The notes beneath the pieces were generated by a model that saw only the letters and a program-made list of their open reading frames with translations, did not search any database and was not told where the DNA came from. A program made the position numbers and the translations under genes. Source: VXMO01 sp034422835 (GTDB taxonomy: Bacteria > Chloroflexota > Dehalococcoidia > UBA6926). From it: 64,000 nt of DNA. The stretch covers positions 89,894 through 153,893 of the forward strand of contig DAOUJJ010000014.1 of the NCBI GenBank assembly GCA_034422835.1, in the 5' to 3' direction. Below, piece after piece: positions 1-8,370 of the stretch (the stretch's first letter is position 1; every line of letters begins with the position of its first letter).

Positions 1-465
1 TGCGCCCAGGGCCGCCAACCGCTGCATGTTTTCCAGGTGGATTGCCGACAAGGGCGATTCACGAGGGATGAGCACCAGCGGCCGACGCTCCTTGATGGTC
101 ACGTCCGCCGCGCGCCGCAGGAGATTGTCACCGAGGCCGTGCGAGATGGCCGCCACCGTGGCCATGCTGCATGCGGCGACAACCATTCCGCGCGTCGGGA
201 TCCCGCCGCTCGCTATCGGCGCGCCAAGTTGTTTGGAGGTGTAGAAAGAGAAACACTCATTGGCCGACCATTCATCGAGCGCCCGTGAGAACGGCTCGTC
301 CATTTCCTGCGCCCATACCTGCCGTCCGCCGGACGTGATTGTACAGACCACGGGGATCTGCGCCTCCAGCAGGGAGTCGATGATGCGCTTGGCAATGGCC
401 GCGCCGCTCCCGCCGGAGATTCCGACGATCACGGGTGAGCGGTCGGTTTCCAGTCTATGCTGCAT
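1..465 (-). CDS. ubiX: UbiX-like flavin prenyltransferase (3' end cut by window edge)
   Basis: The frame is open from an ATG at 465 to the left edge, giving 155 codons of a family usually about 190-200 long, so only the C-terminus is missing. Near the N-terminus is the flavin-binding GISGGSGAA motif. Further on are an AACSMATVAAISHGLGDNLL segment and a KERRPLVLIPRE segment, both typical of UbiX/Pad1. UbiX makes prenylated FMN from FMN and dimethylallyl phosphate, the cofactor needed by UbiD decarboxylases. The start overlaps the end of ubiA by 11 bases, so the two are translationally coupled. With ubiD and ubiA alongside, it probably serves the late decarboxylation step of menaquinone (futalosine route) synthesis; the quinone type is inference. 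Confidence 0.9.
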   Translation of the reverse strand, partial: MQHRLETDRSPVIVGISGGSGAAIAKRIIDSLLEAQIPVVCTITSGGRQVWAQEMDEPFSRALDEWSANECFSFYTSKQLGAPIASGGIPTRGMVVAACSMATVAAISHGLGDNLLRRAADVTIKERRPLVLIPRESPLSAIHLENMQRLAALGA

Positions 466-1393
466 ATCCGCTGCCCGGCTCTAACAGGACGGCCACCGCC
501 GTGAAGATAAAGACGATGATTGCGATGACGCCGTTGATGTTGAAGAAGGCGATGGTGACACGGGAGAAATCATCCGCCTTGACGAGCGAATGCTCCCATG
601 CGAGCAAGGCGGCTGCGATGGCAACGCCGATGTAGTACGGCCACGCAAGGCTCATCATCACTCCCAACGCCACGAGGAACACGATTGTCAGGAGATGGGT
701 CACACGCGCCCACCACAGCGCTGCGGGGATGCCCCACTTGACGGGAATGGTGTGCAGCTTGCGCGGAATATCGAAGTCGTAGTCCATGCACTGGTAGATG
801 AGATCGAATCCGGCCACCCACGTTGTGACGGCCAGCGCCAGGACCACGGCCTCAAGCGGCAGCTCTCCCGCCACGCCGATCCAGCCGCCTGCCGGTGCGA
901 TGCCGTCCGCGAATCCCAGCCAATAGTGCCCCGTCCACGTGAATCGCTTGGCATAGGAATACGTGATGACGATGATGGCCGCGACGGGTGCCAGTATCAG
1001 CGCAAGAGTGTTCAGCATCGCCGCGGCAAAGAAGAAGATCACGAGACTGACAATCAACATGCCGAGCATGTCGGACGGGCGGAGGAGTTTCTGAGGCAGG
1101 GCGCGCATGGCGGTGCGAGGGTTCTCCCCGTCCATCTCCCGGTCGATGAGCCTGTTCGCGCTCATTGCGACGGTGCGCGCGGCGACCATCGCCACCGTGA
1201 TCCAGATGAATTGTGAAACCGTTGGCCAGCCGCCCGCCGCAAGAATCATGCCCAGGTAGGCGAAGGGCAGGGCGAAGATGGAGTGCTCGAACCGGATGGA
1301 ATCGAGCATGATGCCAAGACGGCCCATATAGGACCAGGGGCGGGCAAGAGGCGGGCGGCCGATGGAATCCATCAGATACCGTACTCCGTCCAT
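455..1393 (-). CDS. ubiA: UbiA-family polyprenyltransferase (MqnP-like)
   Basis: A 312-residue multi-helix membrane protein. The first aspartate-rich motif is at residues 80-93 (N80-R81, D84, D88, then NPRT). The second, in the DLIYQCMDYDFD stretch at 197-208, carries D204, D206 and D208. These bind Mg-diphosphate of the polyprenyl donor. The NRLIDRE...NPRT form resembles the MqnP branch, which prenylates an aromatic acid in the futalosine menaquinone route, more than MenA. The 5' end overlaps ubiD by 22 bases. Met-23 or Met-29 (just before DSIRFEHSIF) are alternative starts that better fit usual family length. UbiA-family membership is certain; the exact substrate is inferred from context. 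Confidence 0.9.
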   Translation of the reverse strand: MDGVRYLMDSIGRPPLARPWSYMGRLGIMLDSIRFEHSIFALPFAYLGMILAAGGWPTVSQFIWITVAMVAARTVAMSANRLIDREMDGENPRTAMRALPQKLLRPSDMLGMLIVSLVIFFFAAAMLNTLALILAPVAAIIVITYSYAKRFTWTGHYWLGFADGIAPAGGWIGVAGELPLEAVVLALAVTTWVAGFDLIYQCMDYDFDIPRKLHTIPVKWGIPAALWWARVTHLLTIVFLVALGVMMSLAWPYYIGVAIAAALLAWEHSLVKADDFSRVTIAFFNINGVIAIIVFIFTAVAVLLEPGSGYAA

Positions 1394-2847
1394 CGCCGCG
1401 TCACCTTTTCAACCATCTCCGGATCCATGGTGATGTCCGGCATCCACTGCCGCTCGCCCATCTCGCCCTCGCCGGACTTGCGTGTGGCGTCGATGCCGAT
1501 CTTGCTGCCGACACGCGCCGTGGGCGAGGCGACATCGAGGTCGTCAATCGGCCCGTCGGCGAAGAAGATGTCCCGCCGTGGGTCGACGTTGTTGGACAGC
1601 CGCCACACAACCTCAGACGGGTCGTGAATATCTACGTCATCATCGAAAACCGCGATGGCGCGCGCCAGGGACATCAGCCCCAGTCCCCACATCCCGCTCA
1701 CCGTCTTCTGCACGTGGCCGGGATACTCCTTCTTTATGGAGACGAGCACGAGGTTGTGGAAGACGCCCTCCGCGGGCATGTGAACGTCCACGATCTCCGG
1801 CAGCATCAACCGCATGAGGGGCAGGAAGAGCCGTTCCGTGGCGACGCCCATCCAATAGTCCTCCTGCGGCGGCCGCCCGACGACGATGGTCGGATAGATC
1901 GGATTGCGGCGATGCGTAATGGCCGTCACGTGAAACACCGGATACGAATCCTGGATGGAGTAGTAGCCGGTGTGGTCGCCGAACGGGCCCTCCGAACGCC
2001 GCTCAGACGGATCAACGTATCCCTCAATGATGTACTCGGCCTGCGCAGGCACGTCTAGATCGACTGTCACGCCCTTGGCAACGGGCACCGGCGTACCGCG
2101 CAGGAATCCCGCCAGCACGTACTCGCTCACGTCCGCCGGCAACGGGGCGGACCCGGCCCAAATGAGAGCCGGATCGCCGCCCAGCGCCACCGCGACCTCC
2201 ATGCGTCCCGCGCCGCGCTCTGCCGACGCTCGCTCATGTTGTGTGCCGACCTTGTGCGTCTGCCAGTGCATTCCGGTGGTGTTCTTGTCATAGACCTGCA
2301 TGCGGTACATGCCGAGGTTGTGTGTGCCCGTGTCAGGGTCTTTGGTGATGACGAGCGGCAGCGTAATGTAGCGTCCGGCGTCCTGCGGCCACGTCTTGAG
2401 GATGGGCAGCGAGAGGAGATCGACGTCATCGCCCTGGATGATGACCTCCTGCGCCGGCGCGTCCTCACGCTCCACGGTGCGCGGGCCGATTCGGCCAAGC
2501 TTTACAAGGTCGCCCAGCATGCGCAGCTTGCCCATCAGGCCCTCGGGCGGGCCGCCCTGCGCCATCGCCATCATCTTCTCGATTTGCGCGGGAAGCTCGT
2601 CCAGGTTCTCCACGCCAAGCGCCCACGCCGCGCGCTGCTCTGTCCCATAGAGGTTGATGAGCACCGGCGTGCCTTCGTAACCCTCGACGTTCTCAAAGAG
2701 CAGGGTGGGGCCGCCCTCACGCAGCACGCGCTGCGTAATCTCCGTGATCTCAAGGTCCCACGTCACGGGAGCCGTGACGCGCTTGAGTTCGCCGCGCCCC
2801 TCCAGGAACTTGATGAACTCGCCGAGGTCTCGATACGCCTGTGCCAT
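1372..2847 (-). CDS. ubiD: UbiD-family prenyl-FMN-dependent decarboxylase
   Basis: 491 residues, the usual length. Visible landmarks are the NLGMYRMQ metal/cofactor-binding segment at 177-184 and the highly conserved EGPFGDHTGYY block at 286-296, which holds the catalytic acidic residues. The enzyme removes a carboxyl group from an aromatic ring using prenylated FMN and a divalent metal. It lies directly downstream of tetR (2 bases between) and overlaps ubiA, so tetR-ubiD-ubiA-ubiX reads as one leftward operon. Role in menaquinone synthesis is inferred from the prenyltransferase and UbiX partners; an aromatic-degradation decarboxylase is the alternative. Confidence 0.92.
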   Translation of the reverse strand: MAQAYRDLGEFIKFLEGRGELKRVTAPVTWDLEITEITQRVLREGGPTLLFENVEGYEGTPVLINLYGTEQRAAWALGVENLDELPAQIEKMMAMAQGGPPEGLMGKLRMLGDLVKLGRIGPRTVEREDAPAQEVIIQGDDVDLLSLPILKTWPQDAGRYITLPLVITKDPDTGTHNLGMYRMQVYDKNTTGMHWQTHKVGTQHERASAERGAGRMEVAVALGGDPALIWAGSAPLPADVSEYVLAGFLRGTPVPVAKGVTVDLDVPAQAEYIIEGYVDPSERRSEGPFGDHTGYYSIQDSYPVFHVTAITHRRNPIYPTIVVGRPPQEDYWMGVATERLFLPLMRLMLPEIVDVHMPAEGVFHNLVLVSIKKEYPGHVQKTVSGMWGLGLMSLARAIAVFDDDVDIHDPSEVVWRLSNNVDPRRDIFFADGPIDDLDVASPTARVGSKIGIDATRKSGEGEMGERQWMPDITMDPEMVEKVTRRWTEYGI

Positions 2848-2849
2848 GG

Positions 2850-3470
2850 TCAGTCAGCCCCCGCGCCGGTGGATGTCATATTCGCCGTGTTCGCGCCCAC
2901 GCTTGAAAGCAGAATCGACTTCAGCTGCGGCGCTGCCGACGTGAGCGGCGAAGGCTCGCCCGTGTACAGCCATCGCAGGATGATCTCATTCAGCGCGCCC
3001 ATCCACGCGTAGGAGGCGAGGGTTGTATCGAGCGGCGGGATAGACCCGTCCTCCACGGCGGCGTCCAGCCGCTCGCGTATCAGGCCGGCAAACCGGTCAT
3101 GCAGCCGCAGCAGCGATTCATCGAACGCCGGCCCAAGCCCGACGCCGCTGGCCAGCAGCACCTTGGCAAGTTTCGCGTGGCTGGCGAACGTCTCCAGCGT
3201 CGATTCGATAACCGCCCCCGCCTTGTGCGCGCCGCTCTGCCTGCTTTCGATTGACTCGCGGGCATCGGACAGGAGCCGATCGGCGAAGCGATTGACGAGA
3301 GCAAAGAAAATCTCGCGCTTGCCGGGGAAATGGAAATAGATGCCGCCCTTGGAGCCGCCGGAGGCGGTGGCAATGTCATCCACGCTTGCGCCGTGGTAGC
3401 CGGACTCCGCGAACACCTGCGCCGCCGCCTCAAGAATGCGCTCCCGCGTGGAGGCCTTTCCCGCGTCCAC
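2850..3470 (-). CDS. TetR-family transcriptional regulator
   Basis: 206 residues. The N-terminus has the TetR helix-turn-helix pattern: RERILEAAAQVFAESGYHG, then a recognition helix around SGGSKGGIYFHFPGKREIF. The C-terminal two-thirds is the variable ligand/dimer domain. The start taken is a GTG; no better in-frame ATG lies upstream. It is the first gene of the ubiD-ubiA-ubiX operon. A perfect palindrome of TetR type lies 79 bases upstream of its start (3549-3566), between it and the divergent gene at 3643, so autorepression and control of both directions is likely. The ligand is unknown. Confidence 0.9.
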   Translation of the reverse strand: MDAGKASTRERILEAAAQVFAESGYHGASVDDIATASGGSKGGIYFHFPGKREIFFALVNRFADRLLSDARESIESRQSGAHKAGAVIESTLETFASHAKLAKVLLASGVGLGPAFDESLLRLHDRFAGLIRERLDAAVEDGSIPPLDTTLASYAWMGALNEIILRWLYTGEPSPLTSAAPQLKSILLSSVGANTANMTSTGAGAD

Positions 3471-3548
3471 GGGGCCGCCGGACGCGCCATCAGCGCGCCC
3501 CCTGGAATCTTCAGAAACCGTCGATGAGATGATCGTCCTCCGGACACA

Positions 3549-3566
3549 ACCGACTGACCAGTCGGT
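3549..3566. promoter_or_regulatory. TetR-type operator palindrome
   Basis: ACCGACTG-AC-CAGTCGGT is a perfect 8-bp inverted repeat with a 2-bp centre, closely resembling the ACCGAC...GTCGGT operators bound by many TetR proteins. It sits in the divergent intergenic region between the tetR-ubiD operon and the DUF4287 gene. Binding by the adjacent TetR is inference. Confidence 0.7.
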
Positions 3567-3629
3567 CGGTAGCTCATACCACTCTATGAGAGGCCGCCTA
3601 ACCGGTCAATGGGGCAAGGTGGCCTGCGC

Positions 3630-3635
3630 TACACT
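3630..3635 (+). promoter_or_regulatory. -10 element (TACACT), probably leaderless
   Basis: TACACT lies 7 nt before the ATG at 3643 and no Shine-Dalgarno sequence is present. Transcription would start at about the start codon. Confidence 0.45.
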
Positions 3636-3642
3636 GAACACC

Positions 3643-4209
3643 ATGAATGAACGAAAGACCCGTCCTGAAGCATCCCCTGAGGCTGTGGTCAAGGCCACCG
3701 GCAAGACGCCGGAGGAGTGGAACTCCATCCTGGACGCGGCGGGCGCGCGCGACCTGACGCACAAGGAGATCGCGGCGTTGCTCCGGGAGGAGCACGGCGT
3801 CTCTCCATGGTGGAGCCAGCACGTGACCGTCGACTATGAGCGGTCGCGCGGGATGCGGGAGCGCCATCAGACCACGCGCGGCTACCAGGTCAGCGTGAGC
3901 AAGACACTCCCGGTGCCGCTTTCGGAACTCTATGACGCGTTCGCCGATCTCTCGCACCGCGGCCAATGGCTGCCGGAAGCGCCGATCACAGTCCGCAAGG
4001 ACACGCCCGAGAAAACAACCCGCGCGACGTGGACGGACGGCGACGGCACCGAGACGAGCCTTGATGTCAGCTACTACCCGAGTGGCGACAGTAAGAGCCG
4101 CATCACGGTCATGCAGTCAAAGCTTGTCGGCGCAGAGGATGTGGAGGCGCGGCGCACCTACTGGAAAGCGGCGCTGGAACGTCTGGCGGAGTATCTGACG
4201 ACAGACTAG
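3643..4209 (+). CDS. DUF4287 / SRPBCC (AHSA1-like) protein
   Basis: 188 residues from the ATG at 3643; the frame is open further upstream, but that part crosses the operator region and looks non-coding. The N-terminal about 75 residues match the DUF4287 pattern (TGKTPEEW, LTHKEIAALLREEHGVSPWW, then YERSRGMRERHQ). The C-terminal part resembles an SRPBCC/START-like fold (PVPLSELYDAFAD, RGQWLPEAPITVR, SRITVMQSKL, AERLAEYL). These proteins are usually small ligand-binding or stress proteins of unknown function. It is divergent from tetR and shares the operator, so it may be the main repressor target. Confidence 0.8.
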   Translation: MNERKTRPEASPEAVVKATGKTPEEWNSILDAAGARDLTHKEIAALLREEHGVSPWWSQHVTVDYERSRGMRERHQTTRGYQVSVSKTLPVPLSELYDAFADLSHRGQWLPEAPITVRKDTPEKTTRATWTDGDGTETSLDVSYYPSGDSKSRITVMQSKLVGAEDVEARRTYWKAALERLAEYLTTD

Positions 4210-4220
4210 GCAGGTAGTGA

Positions 4221-4613
4221 TTAGTCTGATCGCCGTCGCATGGACAGTGGACGCGGCCGATCAATTGGTAGTCGGGGAAGAAACGGAACTAATTCCATCT
4301 TTTCCTCGTCGATTTTCAAGCAGAGTGCGCCCAAAGTGAGACTGCCTACGAGACAGGGGCCATCGTCGTCACCAAAGACGATGAGAGACATCCTACTCTG
4401 CCCACCTATCGTAGTAAGAACCTCACCGACCTCCCGTTCAATGCTTCTGCCATCAACAGTCTGAAAAGGAATGTGGTGTGATGGCGTGAATCCTGCCTCT
4501 TTCAACAGGGACTGAGGAACCACACTCACGGTGACACCCTTGCGCACTTCTGCGGTAAGAGTCAGTGATGAGCCGCTGTTCTGCGCCCCGAGGGTCATTT
4601 CAACGCTGAACAT
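4221..4613 (-). CDS. Clan AA retropepsin-like protein lacking the catalytic DTG
   Basis: 130 residues. The overall layout follows small bacterial clan AA aspartic proteases: a strand followed by VSVVPQSLL, then a VDGRSIEREVGEVLTTIGG stretch, then VFGDDDGPCLVGSLTLGALCLKID and a terminal MELVP. In the family, the strand before the PxxLL segment carries the catalytic D-T-G-A. Here that position reads VRKGVT, so the aspartate is gone. It is therefore probably a non-catalytic member or a decaying gene. The reading frame is intact. It lies downstream of the ABC exporter operon on the same strand (17 bases after its last gene). Confidence 0.65.
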   Translation of the reverse strand: MFSVEMTLGAQNSGSSLTLTAEVRKGVTVSVVPQSLLKEAGFTPSHHIPFQTVDGRSIEREVGEVLTTIGGQSRMSLIVFGDDDGPCLVGSLTLGALCLKIDEEKMELVPFLPRLPIDRPRPLSMRRRSD

Positions 4614-4630
4614 CGCCGTTACCTAAAGTC

Positions 4631-6499
4631 CTAATCCTCCTCTGCGCCGCCTGCGGGGGTGGGGAGGGGAGTTGACGGGGCGGCGTGGCCGTTCACGGAC
4701 TCTCCGGCGCCGTAGGAAATCGCGTTCAGACGCGCATAGATACCATCATTGGCCAGCAGTTGATTGTGCGTGCCGATCTCCACGATTGAGCCATTGTCCA
4801 TCACCACGATGCGCGACGCCTCGCGGATGGTGGAGAGCCGGTGGGCGATGACGAACGACGTACGGCCCGGCAACAGCCGCCGCAGCGCATCCTGGATGCG
4901 GGCCTCTGTGCGTGTATCGATGTTGGCCGTCGCCTCATCGAGGATCAGGATGCGCGGGTCGGCAAGGATGGCGCGGGCAAAGCTGACGAGCTGCCGGTGG
5001 CCGACGCTGAGGTTCGCTCCACGCTCCTGCAGCTCCGTGTCGTAGCCGTTGTCCATGTGCATGATGATCTCGTGCAGCCCGGCCCCGCGCGCCGCCGCCT
5101 CCACCTCCGCGCGTGTCGCGTCAGGCTTGCCGAAGCGTATGTTTGCCTCGATCGTGTCGGAGAACAGGAACGGCTCCTGCGGCACGATGCCCATCTGGTG
5201 CGCGAGGCTCTCGTGCCGCACGTCGCGCACGTCATGGCCGTCGATGGTGAGGCGGCCGCTCGTCACGTCGTAGAAACGGGCGATAAGGCTGACGAACGTC
5301 GTCTTGCCTGCGCCCGTCTCGCCCACAAGCGCGATTGTCTCGCCGGGTTGTGCATCGAGCGAGACGTTCCGCAGCACCGGGATGTCGTCTTCATAGGAGA
5401 ATGAAACGTTCTCGAACGTGACGCGCCCGGTGATGCGGGGTATCGGCTGAGCGCCGTCCTTGTCTGCGACCTGCGGCTGTGTGTCCAATAGCTCAAAGAT
5501 GCGTTGGCCGGACGCCATGGCGCGCTGTAGCTCCGTGTATTGCATGGTGATGTTGCGGATGGGATCGAAGAACCGTTGCACCCACAACGTGAATGCCACA
5601 AGGAACCCGACCGTCAGAGCGCCCTGCAGGACCTGCCATCCGCCGTAGATGATCACCACGGCCATGGAGATGCCGACCATGATCTCCACCGCCGGGAACA
5701 TGCCCGCGGTCAGCCGGGAGGCGCGCAGATTGGCGTCAAGGTGGTCGTAATTGATTCGGTCAAAGCGGCGCATGTTCTCGTCCTCGCGGTTCATGCTCTG
5801 GACGACGCGCACGCCGGAAACGTTCTCCTGCAAGCTCCCGTTCACAACGGAAATGGCGCGGCGCACGCGCAGGAACGCCACCCTCGCCCGCTTCTGCCAG
5901 AAGATTGAAATGATGATCAGGGCAGGGACGACGCTGAGCGTCACTGACGCAAGTGACCAATCCATGACGAACATGATGACGACGATGCCAACCAGGGTCA
6001 GAACGTCGCTGAGCGTCCCTATGACACCGCCCGTCATGACCTGCTGGATCTGCTCAACGTCACTCACGACGCGGGACATGAGTCGCCCCACCTGCTGCTT
6101 GTCATAGAAGCCCAACGATTGCTTCTGAAGGTGTCCAAAGAGCTGTGTGCGGATGTTGACGAGCATCGCGTGCGCCACCTTGGCCATGTAGCGCGACTGG
6201 AGCCAGAGGCCGATGGCGTTGATGACGACGAGCCCGAAGAACACGCCCGCCATCCATGCCAGCCGCGTTGTGTTGCCGGTGGCGATGGCCGTGTCGACGG
6301 TGAGGCCGATAAACAGGGGCATGGCGACGCTGCTGAACGTCGCGGCCAACATACCGACGACGGCGATCGCCGCCCACAGCTTGAATTGGGCGATGTACGG
6401 AATCAGCCTGATAGCAACGCGCTTGTCGTAAACCGCGCCAAGAGTCTCATCATCCCAGCCGTCATAGTTGCCGTATCCGCCGCCACCGCCGCCCATCAT
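4631..6499 (-). CDS. ABC exporter half-transporter, subunit with degenerate signature motif
   Basis: 622 residues: a Gly-rich N-terminus, a six-helix exporter membrane domain (roughly 30-330), then an ATPase domain. The ATPase has Walker A GETGAGKTT, Q-loop VPQEPFLFSDTIEANI, a deviant signature LSVGHRQLVSFARA instead of LSGGQ, Walker B ILILDEATANID with the catalytic glutamate kept, and an H-loop histidine in IAHRLSTI. The tail after the ATPase is Pro/Gly-rich. It overlaps the upstream partner by 4 bases. With the partner's Asp-for-Glu change, the pair matches asymmetric heterodimeric exporters (BmrCD, TM287/288): this subunit supplies the intact Walker B and the degenerate signature. Substrate unknown; a lipid or drug is usual. 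Confidence 0.93.
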   Translation of the reverse strand: MMGGGGGGYGNYDGWDDETLGAVYDKRVAIRLIPYIAQFKLWAAIAVVGMLAATFSSVAMPLFIGLTVDTAIATGNTTRLAWMAGVFFGLVVINAIGLWLQSRYMAKVAHAMLVNIRTQLFGHLQKQSLGFYDKQQVGRLMSRVVSDVEQIQQVMTGGVIGTLSDVLTLVGIVVIMFVMDWSLASVTLSVVPALIIISIFWQKRARVAFLRVRRAISVVNGSLQENVSGVRVVQSMNREDENMRRFDRINYDHLDANLRASRLTAGMFPAVEIMVGISMAVVIIYGGWQVLQGALTVGFLVAFTLWVQRFFDPIRNITMQYTELQRAMASGQRIFELLDTQPQVADKDGAQPIPRITGRVTFENVSFSYEDDIPVLRNVSLDAQPGETIALVGETGAGKTTFVSLIARFYDVTSGRLTIDGHDVRDVRHESLAHQMGIVPQEPFLFSDTIEANIRFGKPDATRAEVEAAARGAGLHEIIMHMDNGYDTELQERGANLSVGHRQLVSFARAILADPRILILDEATANIDTRTEARIQDALRRLLPGRTSFVIAHRLSTIREASRIVVMDNGSIVEIGTHNQLLANDGIYARLNAISYGAGESVNGHAAPSTPLPTPAGGAEED

Positions 6500-8313
6500 G
6501 GCCGTGTACCCCCGGCGGACATCCCATCCGGAGCGGCCTCATACGCCTCTTCCTGATGGCGCAGCTGCAGCTCGTAAATCTGGCGGTAGGGCCCTGGATA
6601 TGTGACAAGTTCAGCGTGGGTTCCGCGCTGAACGATGCGTCCCTCATCTAACACGAGAATCTGGTCGGCACGCAGAACGCTGGCCAACCGCTGCGCGACG
6701 ACGATTGTCGTGCGCCCCTCCATCACACGGTCCAGCGCCTGCTGGATGGATCTCTCCGTTTCGGCGTCCACGCTGGAAAGTGAATCGTCCAGGATAAGGA
6801 TGCGCGGGTCCAGCAGCAGAGTGCGGGCGATGGCGAGCCGTTGCCGTTGTCCGCCGGAGAGGTTGATTCCCCGCTCGCCCACCCAGGTGTCGTATTGGTC
6901 GGGCAGACTGCGGATGAAGCTGTCGAGGCGGGCGGCGCTTGCCGCGGCGATGATCTCCTCCTCCGGCGCGCCGGGCACTCCATACGCGATGTTGTCGCGG
7001 ATCGTTGCCGAGAACAGGAAAACGTCCTGCTGCACAAGGCCGATTGAGCCGCGCAGGTGGTCCAGCGTCATGTTCCGCACGTCCTCACCGTCGATGACGA
7101 CTGCCCCGCGCGTCGGGTCATAGAACCTTGGAATAAGGCTGACGAGAGTCGTCTTGCCGCTGCCCGTCGCTCCAACAACGGCAATGACCTGCCCCGGCTC
7201 CGCCACGAAAGTCACGTCCCGCAGCACGTCATCCCGCCCGCTGTAGCCGAACGACACGGTATTGAACGCGATCCGGCCGGCGACAACGGCGTTGTCCGTG
7301 GCATCCGGCTTCTCGCGCACCTCCGGGCGAGCATCAAGGATTTCAAAGATGCGTTCTCCGGACGCGACGGCGCGGGAAAGCTGGTTGCCGAGCCAGCCGA
7401 TCATTCGGACGTAGACCGTAATCGTCAGCAGGTAGAACAGGAAGGCGGTGAGATCGCCGGGTGTGAGAGTGCCCTGCATGACCAGGTACCCGCCGTAGAG
7501 CAGCTGGATGCCCGCGGCAAAGTAGACGGAGAACGTCATCAGCGATGTGTTGAGGGCCTGCTCGTCGTTGGCAGTGATGTTGCGCTCATAGAGTACGTGC
7601 GCCTGCTTGTTGAAGCGCTCCGTCTCCTCTTTTTCGCGTCCGAACGCCTTCACGACGCGCATTCCGGACAGGCTTTCCTGGAGGACGGTGCTCAGGGCCG
7701 CCATTTCTTGTTGCACGGAGAGCCAGACGGGGCGCAGGCGGCGGCTTGTTCGCGTCGTGCGGTAGGCGATGAACGGCAGGACGGCCAGTGTTACCAGTGC
7801 TAGCTGCCAATTGGATTGGAGCAGCACGACGGTCACCATCAACAGCATCACGGCGACCTGCACGATGCGGACTAGCGCGAAACTGATGAGCATCCGCACG
7901 GACTCCACGTCCGCCGTCGCTCGGGACATCAACTCCGCCGTCCGCGACGTATCGAAGAACGAGAAGCTCTGCCGCTGGAACCGGTCGTACATGGCGTTGC
8001 GCAGGTCGTACGCAACGAGTTGTGAGACTGCCTGGCTGAAATAGCTCTGCCCGTACGACGTGGCTCCGCGGATGATGGCCGCAACCAGGATCCACCCAGC
8101 GACAGTGAGAATCGTGCCGATGGATGCCTGCTCAACGAGTCGATCGACTGCTTGTCCAAAGAGCCACGGAATCACCAGGGCGCTGGCGCTGGAGACGAAC
8201 AGCAGGACATACGTGAGTGTTGCCCGACGCCAATACGGCAGGAGAAAGGTCTGCAGTCGCAGAAAGATACGAACGTTATACCAAACGCCCGATTTTTGGG
8301 CGGCACGGTTCAT
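6496..8313 (-). CDS. ABC exporter half-transporter, subunit with degenerate Walker B
   Basis: 605 residues from the ATG at 8313 (an in-frame TTG three codons upstream is less likely). The exporter membrane domain is followed by an ATPase with Walker A GATGSGKTT, a canonical LSGGQRQRLAIARTLL signature, and Walker B ILILDDSLSS, where Asp replaces the catalytic Glu. The H-loop residue also departs from histidine (VVAQRLASV). This marks it as the degenerate-site half of a heterodimer with the downstream gene. A TATACT hexamer 8 nt before the ATG and no clear ribosome site suggest a leaderless transcript. Confidence 0.93.
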   Translation of the reverse strand: MNRAAQKSGVWYNVRIFLRLQTFLLPYWRRATLTYVLLFVSSASALVIPWLFGQAVDRLVEQASIGTILTVAGWILVAAIIRGATSYGQSYFSQAVSQLVAYDLRNAMYDRFQRQSFSFFDTSRTAELMSRATADVESVRMLISFALVRIVQVAVMLLMVTVVLLQSNWQLALVTLAVLPFIAYRTTRTSRRLRPVWLSVQQEMAALSTVLQESLSGMRVVKAFGREKEETERFNKQAHVLYERNITANDEQALNTSLMTFSVYFAAGIQLLYGGYLVMQGTLTPGDLTAFLFYLLTITVYVRMIGWLGNQLSRAVASGERIFEILDARPEVREKPDATDNAVVAGRIAFNTVSFGYSGRDDVLRDVTFVAEPGQVIAVVGATGSGKTTLVSLIPRFYDPTRGAVVIDGEDVRNMTLDHLRGSIGLVQQDVFLFSATIRDNIAYGVPGAPEEEIIAAASAARLDSFIRSLPDQYDTWVGERGINLSGGQRQRLAIARTLLLDPRILILDDSLSSVDAETERSIQQALDRVMEGRTTIVVAQRLASVLRADQILVLDEGRIVQRGTHAELVTYPGPYRQIYELQLRHQEEAYEAAPDGMSAGGTRP

Positions 8314-8321
8314 AACATCCA

Positions 8322-8327
8322 AGTATA
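8322..8327 (-). promoter_or_regulatory. -10 element (TATACT) of the ABC exporter operon
   Basis: On the minus strand, TATACT is followed by 8 nt and the ATG at 8313. No purine-rich ribosome site separates them. Confidence 0.45.
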
Positions 8328-8370
8328 ACGCGAGTTACGTTGGGTTTGCCCCCTACACTCTGGCGAAACC

